A DNA stretch of 64,000 bases from Colwellia sp. C1TZA3 (GTDB lineage Bacteria > Pseudomonadota > Gammaproteobacteria > Enterobacterales > Alteromonadaceae), in contig NZ_VOLS01000009.1 in the NCBI RefSeq assembly GCF_007954265.1, positions 1-64,000 on the forward strand, given 5' to 3'. This document shows, one piece after another, positions 38,704 through 48,047 of this stretch; positions within the stretch are counted from its first letter, which is position 1, and each line of letters begins with the position of its first letter. The position numbers and the translations under genes are program-made. The notes beneath the pieces are model-generated. The model searched no databases and had not been told where the DNA came from. It saw only the letters and a program-made list of their open reading frames with translations.

Positions 38704-39375
38704 TTAAGGCTCCAGTGTCATTATTTCATTAAGTTGCTGTTCAACATAGTCAGCGATTATTGGCTGTGCTTGCGCATTAGGGTGAATACCGTCTGCTTGC
38801 ATAAGCGCTTTATTGGTTGCGACGGCTTCCATAAAAAAGGGCAGTAAGGTTATATTGCGAGCTTTGGCGACATCTGTAAAAACTTGCTCAAACATATTAT
38901 TGTATCTTTGCCCATAATTTGGCGTTATTTTTATCTTAATCATTGAAACTCTTATGTTTTTATCTTGCGCTAACTTGACCATTTGTAACAAATTATTTTT
39001 AATTATTTTAGGTGAATAACCACGTAAACCGTCATTGCCGCCTAATTCAATTAATAAATGGTCAATTTTTTCATTCGTCAAAATGCCTGCTAGCCGAGAT
39101 AATCCGCCACTTGTCGTTTCACCACTAACACTGGCATTTATTATTGTGTAAGCTTGTTTCTTTTTAATCAGTTTTTGATTAAGTAAGTGTACCCAGCCTT
39201 GGGTGGGTTTCATCCCATAACTTGCGCTGATACTATCACCTAATAGTAAAATGTTACGGGTTGGTGTGATACTAATGCTGTTATCAGCCGTATTAACCTG
39301 TGTGTTTTGTGCAGCATTGGCTGCAGTGATAAAAAATAAGCTAATAAATAATATAAAGAGTGGATAATTTTTCAT
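38704..39375 (-). CDS. tesA: TesA-type esterase / lysophospholipase (SGNH)
   Basis: A 223-residue periplasmic SGNH hydrolase with a signal peptide ending AANAAQ. All four blocks are present: ILLLGDSISASYGM (Ser), SGETTSGG (Gly), IELGGNDGLRG (Asn) and ADGIHPNAQAQ (Asp-His). E. coli TesA has thioesterase, lysophospholipase and protease activities. The start codon overlaps the start of the divergent ybbA-like gene, the same tesA/ybbA arrangement as in E. coli. Confidence 0.95.
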   Translation of the reverse strand: MKNYPLFILFISLFFITAANAAQNTQVNTADNSISITPTRNILLLGDSISASYGMKPTQGWVHLLNQKLIKKKQAYTIINASVSGETTSGGLSRLAGILTNEKIDHLLIELGGNDGLRGYSPKIIKNNLLQMVKLAQDKNIRVSMIKIKITPNYGQRYNNMFEQVFTDVAKARNITLLPFFMEAVATNKALMQADGIHPNAQAQPIIADYVEQQLNEIMTLEP

Positions 39376-40159
39376 GCATGTAAATTCCGAGAGTATGCTA
39401 AGCGTTAAAGACCTAACTAAATCAGTGCAAGTTGAAGATAAAACACTAGTTTTGCTTCAACCACTTAATTTAACTATTGCCGCGGGCGAATCAATTGCCA
39501 TTGTTGGTCCGTCTGGCTCCGGTAAAACGACATTATTATCGATTTTAGCGGGTTTAGATTTACCAAGTTCCGGACAAGTGTATCTTAAAAACCAACCCTT
39601 ACACCAATTTAATGAAGAGCAGCGCAGCCAAGTTCGCGCGCAGCATGTGGGTTTTATTTTTCAACAATTTTTATTAATTAACAGCTTAACTGCGCTTGAA
39701 AATGTAATGTTGCCCGCCGAGTTAGCCAATATGCCTGATGCGCAAGCACGTGGCGAAGCTTTACTGACCCAAGTGGGCTTGGCTGACCGAATTCAGCATT
39801 ACCCTTCTCAGCTTTCCGGCGGTGAACAACAGCGGGTAGCTATTGCGCGCGCATTCATTGCTAAGCCAGATGTTTTATTCGCTGATGAACCTACAGGCAA
39901 TCTAGACAGTAAAACTGGTCAATATATTATTGACTTAATATTTGATTTGAATGTTAAAGAGGGCACCACTTTAGTCTTGGTTACCCACGATGCTAAATTG
40001 GCGGCAAGGTGTCAGCGCCAAGTTGAGATGGACAGTGGTGCTTTAACTGAGCCGATGGCTGAAGCCACATTAGCAAACACAGAAGAAAATCAGCCTGATA
40101 GTCAAACTACAACGCATCATGATCTTAAAAGCAAAACTTCAGTTTCACAAGTAGGTTAA
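39374..40159 (+). CDS. ybbA: ABC transporter ATP-binding protein YbbA
   Basis: A 261-residue ABC ATPase of the LolD/YbbA group. Walker [17 protein letters not shown], signature [16 protein letters not shown], Walker [14 protein letters not shown] and H-loop LVTHD are complete. The C terminus has a hydrophilic extension of about 30 residues. It pairs with the permease that starts 3 bp later. The E. coli pair is linked to lipid or lipoprotein export, but substrate is unproven. The start at 39374 overlaps the tesA start; an in-frame ATG at 39395, eight codons in and preceded by CGAGAG, is a plausible alternative. Confidence 0.94.
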   Translation: MHVNSESMLSVKDLTKSVQVEDKTLVLLQPLNLTIAAGESIAIVGPSGSGKTTLLSILAGLDLPSSGQVYLKNQPLHQFNEEQRSQVRAQHVGFIFQQFLLINSLTALENVMLPAELANMPDAQARGEALLTQVGLADRIQHYPSQLSGGEQQRVAIARAFIAKPDVLFADEPTGNLDSKTGQYIIDLIFDLNVKEGTTLVLVTHDAKLAARCQRQVEMDSGALTEPMAEATLANTEENQPDSQTTTHHDLKSKTSVSQVG

Positions 40160-40161
40160 CG

Positions 40162-42744
40162 ATGAGTATTGTTAAACAAAAAGCATCAACCATGTGGTTT
40201 ACGCAATCACTACGCTTATTACATCATGAGCTTCGCCGTGGTGAACTGACCATTATATTTATCGCTATCGTGCTTGCCGTTGCGACGGTATTTTCACTGA
40301 CCGGATTTTCTGGCCAAATTAAGCATGCCATAGTGGCTAATAGCACCAATACTATAGGCGCCGATCGTGTATTGCGTATGTCGTCAGAAGTCGATAAGAG
40401 TATCATCGAGAAAAGTCAGACCTTAGCACTACAATATGCCCAAAAAATTGAAACTGAATCAATGGCATTTGCTGGCGACAATATGTTGCTCAGTGAACTT
40501 GATGCAGTATCTGATACTTATCCTTTGCGCGGTGAACTTAAAATTAAAACCTCGCTAACGCAAATTGCCAGTATTGTTGCCAATGCACCTAAACCAGGCA
40601 CAGTTTGGGTTGAGCCCAGTGTGCTAAGTCGCTTGGACGTTAAAATTGGCGAGGTGATTGAAATAGGTGTTGCGCCACTCATTATTGCCGGTATTGTTAC
40701 TGATATTCCTGACCGTTCATACCGCGCTTTTATTGCTGGGCCAACGGTTATTTTAAATATTGCTGATATGCCGAAAACCGAGCTTATTCAGCCAGGCAGT
40801 CGTATTACCTACAAGTACTTGTTTGCTGGTGAAACCGAGGCTATTGAAAGCTTTGAAACATGGATCAAACCACAAATTAATGAGTCACAACGTTGGTATG
40901 ATGCTAAAGCCGCACAAAATCGCTTATCAAGAATATTAGACACCGCAGAGAAATTTCTATCACTAGCGAGCATGCTAGGTATTGTCTTAGCCGCTGTTGC
41001 AGTCGCTGTGGCGAGTCGTCGTTATGGTCAGCGTCATCAGCCTAACGTGTCGATATTTAAAGCCCTGGGTGCGTCAATTTCACATGTGAGGAAACTTTAT
41101 TGTCTGCATTGGGCTTTATTGAGTTGCTTAAGTATCGCCGCAGGATTAGTGACGGGTTATGGTTTGATGTTACTGGGCGCTAATGCCATTGCGAGCTATT
41201 TATCATTGGCTGATGCACCGCTGACATTTGTGCCATTTCTAACCGCAATATTTACCGGCTTATTGTGCGCCATTGCTTTTGCTATTCATCCGATCATGAC
41301 TTTAGTAAAAAGCTCACCATTAAATGTTATTCGTGGTTTTAGCCAAGAAAAAGTTGCGCGCTTTGGCTGGCACCAGTTACCACCATTATTGGCATTGTTT
41401 TTATTACTGTTTATTTTCAGTCAAGATTTGGTGATGAGCGGTGCGTTGTTAGTGGGTGGTGTTGTTGTCTCATTTATTTTGTTGTTGTTTGGACGCGGCC
41501 TAATGAGCGCAGGTCGCAGTGTCGGTACTAAGGCTGGAAAGTCTTGGCATTTGGCCTTAGCGAACTTAAAACGTCGAGCCAGTGAAAACAGTGTGCAACT
41601 GGTCAGTTTTACTATCGCTATAATGCTGTTGTTACTAATTACGGTAATGAAAAGCTCAATATTATCAGAGTGGGAACAACAGTTTCCTGATGATACACCC
41701 AATCATTACCTAATCAATATCACTCAAGATCAAATTCAGCCTTTAACAACCTTTGTTGAAGAAAATAACATTGCTAATCAAGGTTTCTACCATATCTACC
41801 GTGGTCGTTTATCCGCGATAAACGGTGTAAAGACTGTTGATAAAGATGATAATGATAGCGAAACACAAAACGCTGAAAAAACTGACAGCAATAAAAAACA
41901 AGACAGTAAGAAAACCAAGCAGCAAAAGAGTCGTCAAGGCATGGGCCGTGAACTTGGCTTAACTTGGCGTACTGAGTTACCTGATGAAAATGAAATTATT
42001 GCTGGGCAGTGGTGGCAAGTTAGTGACGAAAAACCTCAAGTGTCAATTGAGAGCAATATAGCGGAACGCTTGGCGGTTAAATTAGGTGACGATCTGACCT
42101 TCACACTCGGTTCAGATGAATTTACCGTGCCAGTGACCAGTATTCGTCAAGTGAATTGGCAAAGCCGGCAGTTAAACTTCATTATGGTTTTTAACCAAAG
42201 TGTTCTTGAGCAATTTCCAACGACATCAATTTCGGCTTGGTCGATATCAGATGAGGACCGAGACTTGGTTTATGGCTTTTTAGCAAATTTCCCTACCATT
42301 ACGGTAATGGACTTTGCTGCCATTATGGCGCAGCTCAATAGTATTATTGAGCAAGTGACGGTGGCGATTCAGTTGATCTTAATTTTGGTGGTACTTGCCG
42401 GTAGTTTAGTCTTAATAGCACAAGTACAAGCTAGTATGGAAGAAAGAGAGCGTGAACTAGCGATATTAAGAACCTTAGGCGCTAAAGGCAGTTTACTGCG
42501 TAATAGCGTGTTATATGAGTTTGTAGCACTAGGTGCTATTGCCGGACTAATGGCAAGTGTTGGTATGGAAATAGCCGTGTATATATTACAAAGTCAAGTC
42601 TTTAACATGTCAGGCAGTTTTCACTTTCAATATTGGTTAGTGGGCATTGGCGCTGGCGCCTTTTTTGTTGGCTTAATTGGCATGCTCAGTTGTTGGCGCT
42701 TACTTAAACTGTCGAGTGTTACCTTGATCCGACGCACAATGTGA
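40162..42744 (+). CDS. ybbP: FtsX-like ABC permease YbbP
   Basis: An 860-residue permease with the YbbP layout. The N-terminal membrane segment is followed by a periplasmic domain, three FtsX segments near residues 265-380, a central pair near 405-450, a second large periplasmic domain, and final FtsX segments (QLILILVVLAGSLVLIAQVQ, then ERERELAILRTLGAKGSLL). The second periplasmic domain has a Lys/Asp/Ser-rich stretch (about residues 560-600) that E. coli YbbP (804) lacks. It is translated immediately after ybbA (stop and start 3 bp apart). Confidence 0.94.
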   Translation: MSIVKQKASTMWFTQSLRLLHHELRRGELTIIFIAIVLAVATVFSLTGFSGQIKHAIVANSTNTIGADRVLRMSSEVDKSIIEKSQTLALQYAQKIETESMAFAGDNMLLSELDAVSDTYPLRGELKIKTSLTQIASIVANAPKPGTVWVEPSVLSRLDVKIGEVIEIGVAPLIIAGIVTDIPDRSYRAFIAGPTVILNIADMPKTELIQPGSRITYKYLFAGETEAIESFETWIKPQINESQRWYDAKAAQNRLSRILDTAEKFLSLASMLGIVLAAVAVAVASRRYGQRHQPNVSIFKALGASISHVRKLYCLHWALLSCLSIAAGLVTGYGLMLLGANAIASYLSLADAPLTFVPFLTAIFTGLLCAIAFAIHPIMTLVKSSPLNVIRGFSQEKVARFGWHQLPPLLALFLLLFIFSQDLVMSGALLVGGVVVSFILLLFGRGLMSAGRSVGTKAGKSWHLALANLKRRASENSVQLVSFTIAIMLLLLITVMKSSILSEWEQQFPDDTPNHYLINITQDQIQPLTTFVEENNIANQGFYHIYRGRLSAINGVKTVDKDDNDSETQNAEKTDSNKKQDSKKTKQQKSRQGMGRELGLTWRTELPDENEIIAGQWWQVSDEKPQVSIESNIAERLAVKLGDDLTFTLGSDEFTVPVTSIRQVNWQSRQLNFIMVFNQSVLEQFPTTSISAWSISDEDRDLVYGFLANFPTITVMDFAAIMAQLNSIIEQVTVAIQLILILVVLAGSLVLIAQVQASMEERERELAILRTLGAKGSLLRNSVLYEFVALGAIAGLMASVGMEIAVYILQSQVFNMSGSFHFQYWLVGIGAGAFFVGLIGMLSCWRLLKLSSVTLIRRTM

Positions 42745-42853
42745 TTTTTTACGCTAGAAAAACTATATCGCTTTTAACACTAGCGGGCATGCTATAGAAT
42801 CGCTTATAGTTTTAAGCACTTACATTAAATTAGAAATAAATTGGGTTGAATAA

Positions 42854-43897
42854 ATGGGTTTACAAGGCAAGTCTGAAGGCGCGGTGAAGTTTTTATTAGT
42901 GACTGCGGCGTTATTTATTGTGTTAGCGGGAATAAAAACCGCTGCGACACTATTAGTACCCTTTTTATTATCAGCGTTTATTGCCATTATTTGCAATCCG
43001 CTAGTGGTTATGGCAGCGCGCTATAAAATTCCTAAGCCGATAGCGGTTATCTTTGTTATTGGCATTTTTGTTTCTATTGCGCTGTCACTGGCTGGGCTTG
43101 TTGGTAACTCTTTAAATGAGTTATCACAACTTATTCCCGTTTATCGCGCGCAACTTCAAGAACAATTTATTTGGCTAACCCAGCAACTTGATGATTACAA
43201 CATAGCAATATCGTCAGAATTATTGATTGAATACTTTGATCCCGCGGCCGCAATGGGGCTAGCAGCTAATATGCTCAGTGGTTTGGGCGGCGTTATGGCT
43301 AACTTGTTTTTAATCATTATTACGGTTATTTTTATGTTGTTTGAAGCGTCATCGGTACCTCAAAAATTACATTTAGCCCTTGATGATCCGCAAGCGCGTA
43401 TAAAGCAAATTGACCGATTTCTATCCTCAGTAAATAATTATATTGCGATTAAAACCTTGGTCAGTATTGCTACGGGTATCATTGTTTCAGTTATGTTGTG
43501 GGCATTTGGTTTAGACTTTTTCTTACTGTGGGGCGTGTTGGCTTTTTTACTGAACTACATTCCCAATATTGGCTCAATTATTGCTGCCGTACCGGCCATG
43601 TCGTTAGCGGTTCTGCAATTAGGGCCTGCGGCGGCAGGTTTTATCGGCTTAGGCTATTTAACCATTAATACGGTAATGGGTAATGTGGTTGAACCGCGTT
43701 ACTTGGGTCGTGGCCTTGGGCTATCAACCTTAGTGGTATTTATTTCATTAATTTTTTGGGGTTGGTTGCTAGGCACTGTTGGCATGTTGTTGTCAGTACC
43801 CTTGACCATGGTTATTAAAATTGCCTTAGAAAACTCTGCAGAAGGCAGTTGGTTCGCGGTGTTATTATCTGGTGAAGAAGAGTTGAAAGAGACTTAA
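42854..43897 (+). CDS. AI-2E family permease (PerM/TqsA-like)
   Basis: A 347-residue membrane protein of the AI-2 exporter superfamily. It opens with two to three hydrophobic segments (FLLVTAALFIVLAGIKTAAT), has a soluble stretch near 90-150, and ends with the family-typical FLLNYIPNIGSIIAAVPA, GNVVEPRYLGRGLGLS and LLSVPLTMVIKIALE. Some members export autoinducer-2, others act as sodium/proton antiporters, so substrate is open. It follows ybbP by 109 bp. The 43898-44161 stretch after it holds no gene. Confidence 0.93.
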   Translation: MGLQGKSEGAVKFLLVTAALFIVLAGIKTAATLLVPFLLSAFIAIICNPLVVMAARYKIPKPIAVIFVIGIFVSIALSLAGLVGNSLNELSQLIPVYRAQLQEQFIWLTQQLDDYNIAISSELLIEYFDPAAAMGLAANMLSGLGGVMANLFLIIITVIFMLFEASSVPQKLHLALDDPQARIKQIDRFLSSVNNYIAIKTLVSIATGIIVSVMLWAFGLDFFLLWGVLAFLLNYIPNIGSIIAAVPAMSLAVLQLGPAAAGFIGLGYLTINTVMGNVVEPRYLGRGLGLSTLVVFISLIFWGWLLGTVGMLLSVPLTMVIKIALENSAEGSWFAVLLSGEEELKET

Positions 43898-44161
43898 TTA
43901 AGTAAAAGGTGGTGATAAGCTATCTTTTCTAATCTATATCACTTTAAAAGCTCTAAAGTTAAAGAGCTCTGAGCTTATCAGGTGGTTATTAAACGGCTCT
44001 GTAGCTGATTATTAGTCAAATAATAACAGCCATACAAAACAGATTAGAATGGATGGCGAATATTAAAAATGAGCAAGTCAACATCACAGCACTAAGTTAC
44101 CGGCAATGCTCTTTAGCAAGTGGTTATAGTATTGAAGGGGCTAAGTGCCACCGTGTTTGAA

Positions 44162-44638
44162 CTAACTAGGCTTTTGACCAATCTTAAAATAACCGGTTGA
44201 AAGAAATTGCACCGCTTCATGGCGTTTTTTACCAATTAAGATTGCCCCATCATCCATAAAAAGAAAGTTTTTCCAGCAACGTTGAAATACTGCCCAAGTG
44301 GTTTCAATAACATTATCTCGCGAATTACAATAATAAACTACGGTATTATTATCCCACTTTAGGTGCGCTAAAACGATTTCAGGTAATAAACATTCTTCAC
44401 TATCCCAAATGTTTTCCCATTTACCAGTATCAAGCCAGGATGCAGAGTTTTCTGGCCAATCACCTTTTTTAAAAAAGTCTGGATGATCAACCTGCTTACT
44501 AATAGCGCCATCCCAAAGTACTTTGGCTCGAGTACTTACCATAGGCTTAATTTTTGTTTTGTCACTATCACTAATGGGTAAGCTTTTATGCTTAAAGACC
44601 CAAGCGTTTTTTAATTCGTCAATTGAGGTGTAATTCAT
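44162..44638 (-). CDS. DUF2947-like hypothetical protein
   Basis: A 158-residue soluble protein resembling DUF2947, a family of unknown function found mainly in marine gammaproteobacteria: SIDELKNAWVFKHKSLPISD at the start, VSTRAKVLWDGAISKQ, and CWKNFLFMDDGAILIGKKR near the end. It is rich in Trp and Lys with no signal peptide, membrane segment or catalytic motif I can name. The ATG follows a weak AGGGG-poor leader. The family assignment is from memory of its layout. Confidence 0.65.
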   Translation of the reverse strand: MNYTSIDELKNAWVFKHKSLPISDSDKTKIKPMVSTRAKVLWDGAISKQVDHPDFFKKGDWPENSASWLDTGKWENIWDSEECLLPEIVLAHLKWDNNTVVYYCNSRDNVIETTWAVFQRCWKNFLFMDDGAILIGKKRHEAVQFLSTGYFKIGQKPS

Positions 44639-44771
44639 AAAGGGTATATGTGCAGCTTTAATTTAAGTATAACAAGAGCACCTAGTATCTCATTAATTTG
44701 GTTAAAATTGCAGGTTATAAAATGAAAAAATATAGTTAAAGCTACTGACTAGAGTAATTAGCTGGCTTTGT

Positions 44772-44814
44772 ATTTTAACTAGTACAAGTGAGCAATAACT
44801 TAATGGGATTGGTA
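44772..44814 (+). repeat. Family A fragment (right-end 43 bp)
   Basis: ATTTTAACTAGTACAAGTGA followed by the complete right end to GGTA. The left two thirds of the element are absent. The rest of the 44639-44952 gap shows only the 13-bp palindrome noted separately. Confidence 0.75.
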
Positions 44815-44939
44815 TTAGTTCAAATTAGTCATTTGACTATCTATTTTCTTGGCTCAGACAAGGGAAGTATATCAGCACTAAGACTCAGTAAATAATAGAG
44901 GTAATTGACAAACGACAAGACTAGTTGTAAATAAACTTA

Positions 44940-44952
44940 TACCAAACTGGTA
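44940..44952. repeat. 13-bp palindrome with element-like ends
   Basis: TACCAAACTGGTA flanked by TTA at 44937-44939 and 44953-44955. It consists of just the outer five bases of the family A/B ends joined by AAC, with a matching 3-bp duplication. The right-hand TTA is the stop codon of the LRR kinase. Confidence 0.5.
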
Positions 44953-46191
44953 TTAATGAATTTTCTGCTTGATAATTTTAAATTTCGGGCTGTCTTGCTC
45001 TTGTCTATGACAAATACTTAATAAATCTTCAATCAAACAATAAAGTGCACGACGTTCAATTTGCTGGATTAATGTTTGTTGCTCGCTAGTTAGCATGTGG
45101 TACATAGTAGCGGCGCCAAAATCGCCAAAAATAATATTAGCGTTTTCATCAAACAGGGTGTTATGTGCGTATAAATCACCATGACACACTTGATTTGCAT
45201 GCAAATGTTCAAACACGTCTTCCATTTGCCGTACTATTTTATCAATTTGACTAATGCTTAAGGTAAAGTCGGCAGGAAAAGTATCACGGGTGCAGCTTTT
45301 AAAGCTTGGTGGTAAGCCCAAGTTGTTAAAATTAGCCGGTATTAAGCTCATGATTAACGCTAAATAGCCTTCCTCGTTCACTTGTGCTAAAGAGCGAACA
45401 AGGTTTGGATGATCGCCGGCTTTTAAACAGGCTTGTAACTCGTCTTCAGGGTAACCATCACTGGTTACTTTGCCTTTAAAAACTTTAACGGCAACCTTAT
45501 CTGGCAATGCTAATGGATTATCAGTCCACGTTGCGCCTGAAATAACCCCTGAAGCGCCTTGTCCCAGTATATTATGTAAGGTAAAACTTGCTGCTGGCAC
45601 CGACGGAACTGAGGCAATATTAAGGTTAGTACGACTAAATGGATTACCGGAAAAAGCAAACCATGCGAGTTTAGGTAACCTTAGCAATTGCTCTGGGCAT
45701 TCAGTCAGACTGTTCGCTGATATACGCACTAATTCAAGGTTATTTGACTGTGCTAGTGTTAACGGCAGTTTGGTTAACTTATTACCTGCTAATGCTAATT
45801 TTTGTAGCTTTGGCCGCTCACCTAAAGAGTCAGGCAAAGTCTCAAGGCAATTATCTGTTAAAATCAGCCAACGTAATTTAGTCGGTAGCGCGTTAGCAGG
45901 TACCTGATTAATTTGGTTTGATTTAAAGCCGACCATTTCTAGGTTTTCACAGCGCCCAAGTACTTCAGGTAATACTTGAAAGCGGTTGTTGGAAGCAAAA
46001 ATTATTTTAAGTTTTTTTAGCTTAATTAACACGCTGGGTAGTGACGTTAATTGATTGTTAGATAAATCTAGCACTTCTAAACTATCGGCTAATGACAAAA
46101 TCTCTAATGGAAATGAGCTTAAGTTTTCAGAGAGTTTTAAACGCTGAATACCCATGAGTTTGCCAGATTTCAACTGAGATAGCGTATGCAT
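44953..46191 (-). CDS. Leucine-rich-repeat protein kinase
   Basis: A 412-residue cytoplasmic protein. Residues 15-190 form about eight 22-23-residue leucine-rich repeats (SLEVLDLSNNQLTSLPSVLI; KLQKLALAGNKLTKLPLTLA). Residues 205-405 form a eukaryotic-like kinase: glycine loop ILGQGASGVISG, lysine AVKVFKG, catalytic loop VCHGDLYAHNTLF, and magnesium motif GDFGAA. The HRD arginine is Gly and the loop lysine is Tyr/Ala, as in several bacterial and lipopolysaccharide-type kinases. The C-lobe is short and the stop coincides with a repeat flank, so the tail may be trimmed. No target or partner is linked. Confidence 0.88.
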   Translation of the reverse strand: MHTLSQLKSGKLMGIQRLKLSENLSSFPLEILSLADSLEVLDLSNNQLTSLPSVLIKLKKLKIIFASNNRFQVLPEVLGRCENLEMVGFKSNQINQVPANALPTKLRWLILTDNCLETLPDSLGERPKLQKLALAGNKLTKLPLTLAQSNNLELVRISANSLTECPEQLLRLPKLAWFAFSGNPFSRTNLNIASVPSVPAASFTLHNILGQGASGVISGATWTDNPLALPDKVAVKVFKGKVTSDGYPEDELQACLKAGDHPNLVRSLAQVNEEGYLALIMSLIPANFNNLGLPPSFKSCTRDTFPADFTLSISQIDKIVRQMEDVFEHLHANQVCHGDLYAHNTLFDENANIIFGDFGAATMYHMLTSEQQTLIQQIERRALYCLIEDLLSICHRQEQDSPKFKIIKQKIH

Positions 46192-46264
46192 TTATTAATC
46201 CATTGTTACTGTTAGTAGATGAAAGTTGAGCTATGTCAAACATGGTATGACATAGCTCAAAACA

Positions 46265-46304
46265 TAAAAAAACCCGAGAAGCTTACTTAAAGGCTTTTCG
46301 GGTT
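46265..46304 (-). terminator. Terminator of tRNA-Val
   Basis: On the minus strand AACCCGAAAAGC and GCTTCTCGGGTT form a stem followed by seven T, 28 bp after the tRNA. It also separates the tRNA from the LRR kinase gene. Confidence 0.88.
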
Positions 46305-46331
46305 CTTTTGGGGTTTTAATGAACCCTAATG

Positions 46332-46408
46332 TGGTGCTCGCTACTGGACTCGAACCAGTGACACCTTGCATGTCATGCAAGTACTCTAACCAACTGAGCT
46401 AAGCGAGC
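46332..46408 (-). tRNA. tRNA-Val (anticodon GAC)
   Basis: 77 nt with encoded CCA. Acceptor GCTCGCT/AGCGAGC, D arm AGCTCAGTTGGTTAGAG, anticodon stem CTTGC/GCAAG around loop ATGACAT (anticodon GAC), T arm CTGGTTCGAGTCCAG. The GAC anticodon reads GUC and GUU. Confidence 0.95.
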
Positions 46409-46450
46409 TTTACTTCTAAGTAAAATTGTTGAGTGACTCAACGAAGCGCT

Positions 46451-46479
46451 ATGTTAGCGATCTGTTTTAGCAAGTGCAA
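46451..46479 (-). promoter_or_regulatory. Promoter of tRNA-Val
   Basis: On the minus strand: -35 TTGCAC, exactly 17 bp, -10 TAACAT, then AGCGC as a GC-rich discriminator. The same layout as the promoter of the tRNA-Ala/Glu unit. Confidence 0.75.
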
Positions 46480-46605
46480 GCAGTTTTATCTAAAACTTGA
46501 TGCAACTGCTGATTAATTCAGCAGTGGGTGTTGTGCTTGCTTATTTAATCGACAAATGGCGTAATAAAAACCTAAAATAATAAATTAAAACTGTGTGTTA
46601 ACTTG

Positions 46606-47982
46606 TTAACTTTCCAGTGCTGCTTGTTGATCAAAGCGATTCTGTACCACTTTTAAACGCCAAGCCAGTAATACTGCCGCCACGGTTAAGCCAGAAATAA
46701 AACCTATCCAAAAGCCATAAGGACCGGATGCTGGTGCTATCCAATCGGTTAGGCCTAGTATTGAACCAAAAGATAAACCTACAACCCAGTAGGAAAAGAA
46801 GGTGATATACAAAATCGATTTGGTGTCTTTATAGCCACGCAGTGCACCTGCTGAAATAACTTGTATGGCATCAGAGAATTGAAATAAAGCCGCTAAAAAC
46901 ATTAAGCTAGCAGCAAGTTCAAGTACTTCTGTGTCTATGCTGTAGATCGCGGCAATTTGTCTGCTAAATAATAAGGTAATAGCTGCGGTTGCTACCGCAA
47001 TAACCAGTCCCAAAATAACCGAATATCGGCAGAGTTCCTTGGCTTTTTCAAAGTTTTTATTGCCGACTTCAAAACCCACTTTTATCGTCACTGCCATCGC
47101 TAAACTTAAAGGCACCATAAAAACTAAACCAGAAAAGTTAATGGCAATTTGGTGGCTTGCAACAACATTAGCGCCAAAGGGCACAAGTATTATGGCTACG
47201 GCGGCAAATAAGCTTACTTCAAACAGTAATGAAAATGCTATAGGTGTACCTAAAGCTAAGATAGTTTTAATTTCTGACCATTGTGGCCAATAGAATTTGG
47301 TAAACAATGGCGCGTGTTTTAGGTGTTTTGAAAAATAAGCATAGGCAAGCATGCCAAAGAACATCACCCAATAAACAATGGCTGTGGCAATACCACAACC
47401 CGCACCACCGAGTGCCGGCATACCAAACTCACCATAAATAAAAATATAGTTGGCGGGTATGTTAATTAACAAGCCTAATATGCTGATGATCATCGTTGGG
47501 CGAGTAAAAGATAAACCTTCTGAATAATTACGTAAGACTAAATATAAGCAATACCCTGGACCACCCCAAACAATGTAACCTAAATAGTCAAACATCAACT
47601 GCTTAAGCTTAGGCTCCATTGAAATAGCGTCGATTAATATCGGAGTTGCGATGTAGTAGATAATAATGATGATAATGGAGAGAAAAACTGCTATCCAAGC
47701 GGTTTGATAACTGGCTTTTGCAACTTGGTCAAACTGTTTGGCACCCGATAATTGCGAAATAATACTCGCCAGTGCCATCACAAGGCCTGATATAGCCAAA
47801 ATCAAGGGTAACCAAACACTGCTGGCTACTGCAACAGCGGCCATATCAGTAGCACTAACACGACCGGCCATGACAGTGTCGGCAAAACCCATTAAATTTT
47901 GGATCAATTGGGCGATTAAAATGGGGTAAGCCAATTTCATTAAATTTTTACTATTGGAAAAAAAACGAGTAATGTTCATCAA
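46606..47982 (-). CDS. norM: MATE-family multidrug efflux protein NorM
   Basis: A 458-residue inner-membrane antiporter with 12 predicted segments in two MATE halves. The N-terminal motif YPILIAQLIQNLMGFADTVM, then GALRGYKDTKSILYITFFSY and WIAPASGPYGFWIGF, match the NorM/YdhE group, which expels cationic drugs by sodium or proton exchange. It is divergent from riboflavin synthase, 65 bp apart, the same pair as in E. coli (mdtK/ribC) and Vibrio. The start is MMNITRFF; either Met may be used. Confidence 0.95.
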   Translation of the reverse strand: MMNITRFFSNSKNLMKLAYPILIAQLIQNLMGFADTVMAGRVSATDMAAVAVASSVWLPLILAISGLVMALASIISQLSGAKQFDQVAKASYQTAWIAVFLSIIIIIIYYIATPILIDAISMEPKLKQLMFDYLGYIVWGGPGYCLYLVLRNYSEGLSFTRPTMIISILGLLINIPANYIFIYGEFGMPALGGAGCGIATAIVYWVMFFGMLAYAYFSKHLKHAPLFTKFYWPQWSEIKTILALGTPIAFSLLFEVSLFAAVAIILVPFGANVVASHQIAINFSGLVFMVPLSLAMAVTIKVGFEVGNKNFEKAKELCRYSVILGLVIAVATAAITLLFSRQIAAIYSIDTEVLELAASLMFLAALFQFSDAIQVISAGALRGYKDTKSILYITFFSYWVVGLSFGSILGLTDWIAPASGPYGFWIGFISGLTVAAVLLAWRLKVVQNRFDQQAALES

Positions 47983-48047
47983 AGCAATTATATCATTAGG
48001 TTATTCTTGCTAAGATAGCAAAAAGTAGAATATTTGTTGGATGATAT

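Noticed and set aside
47983-48047. FMN riboswitch before riboflavin synthase
   Set aside because: Only 65 bp separate the divergent genes, too short for the RFN element, and none of its conserved blocks is present.
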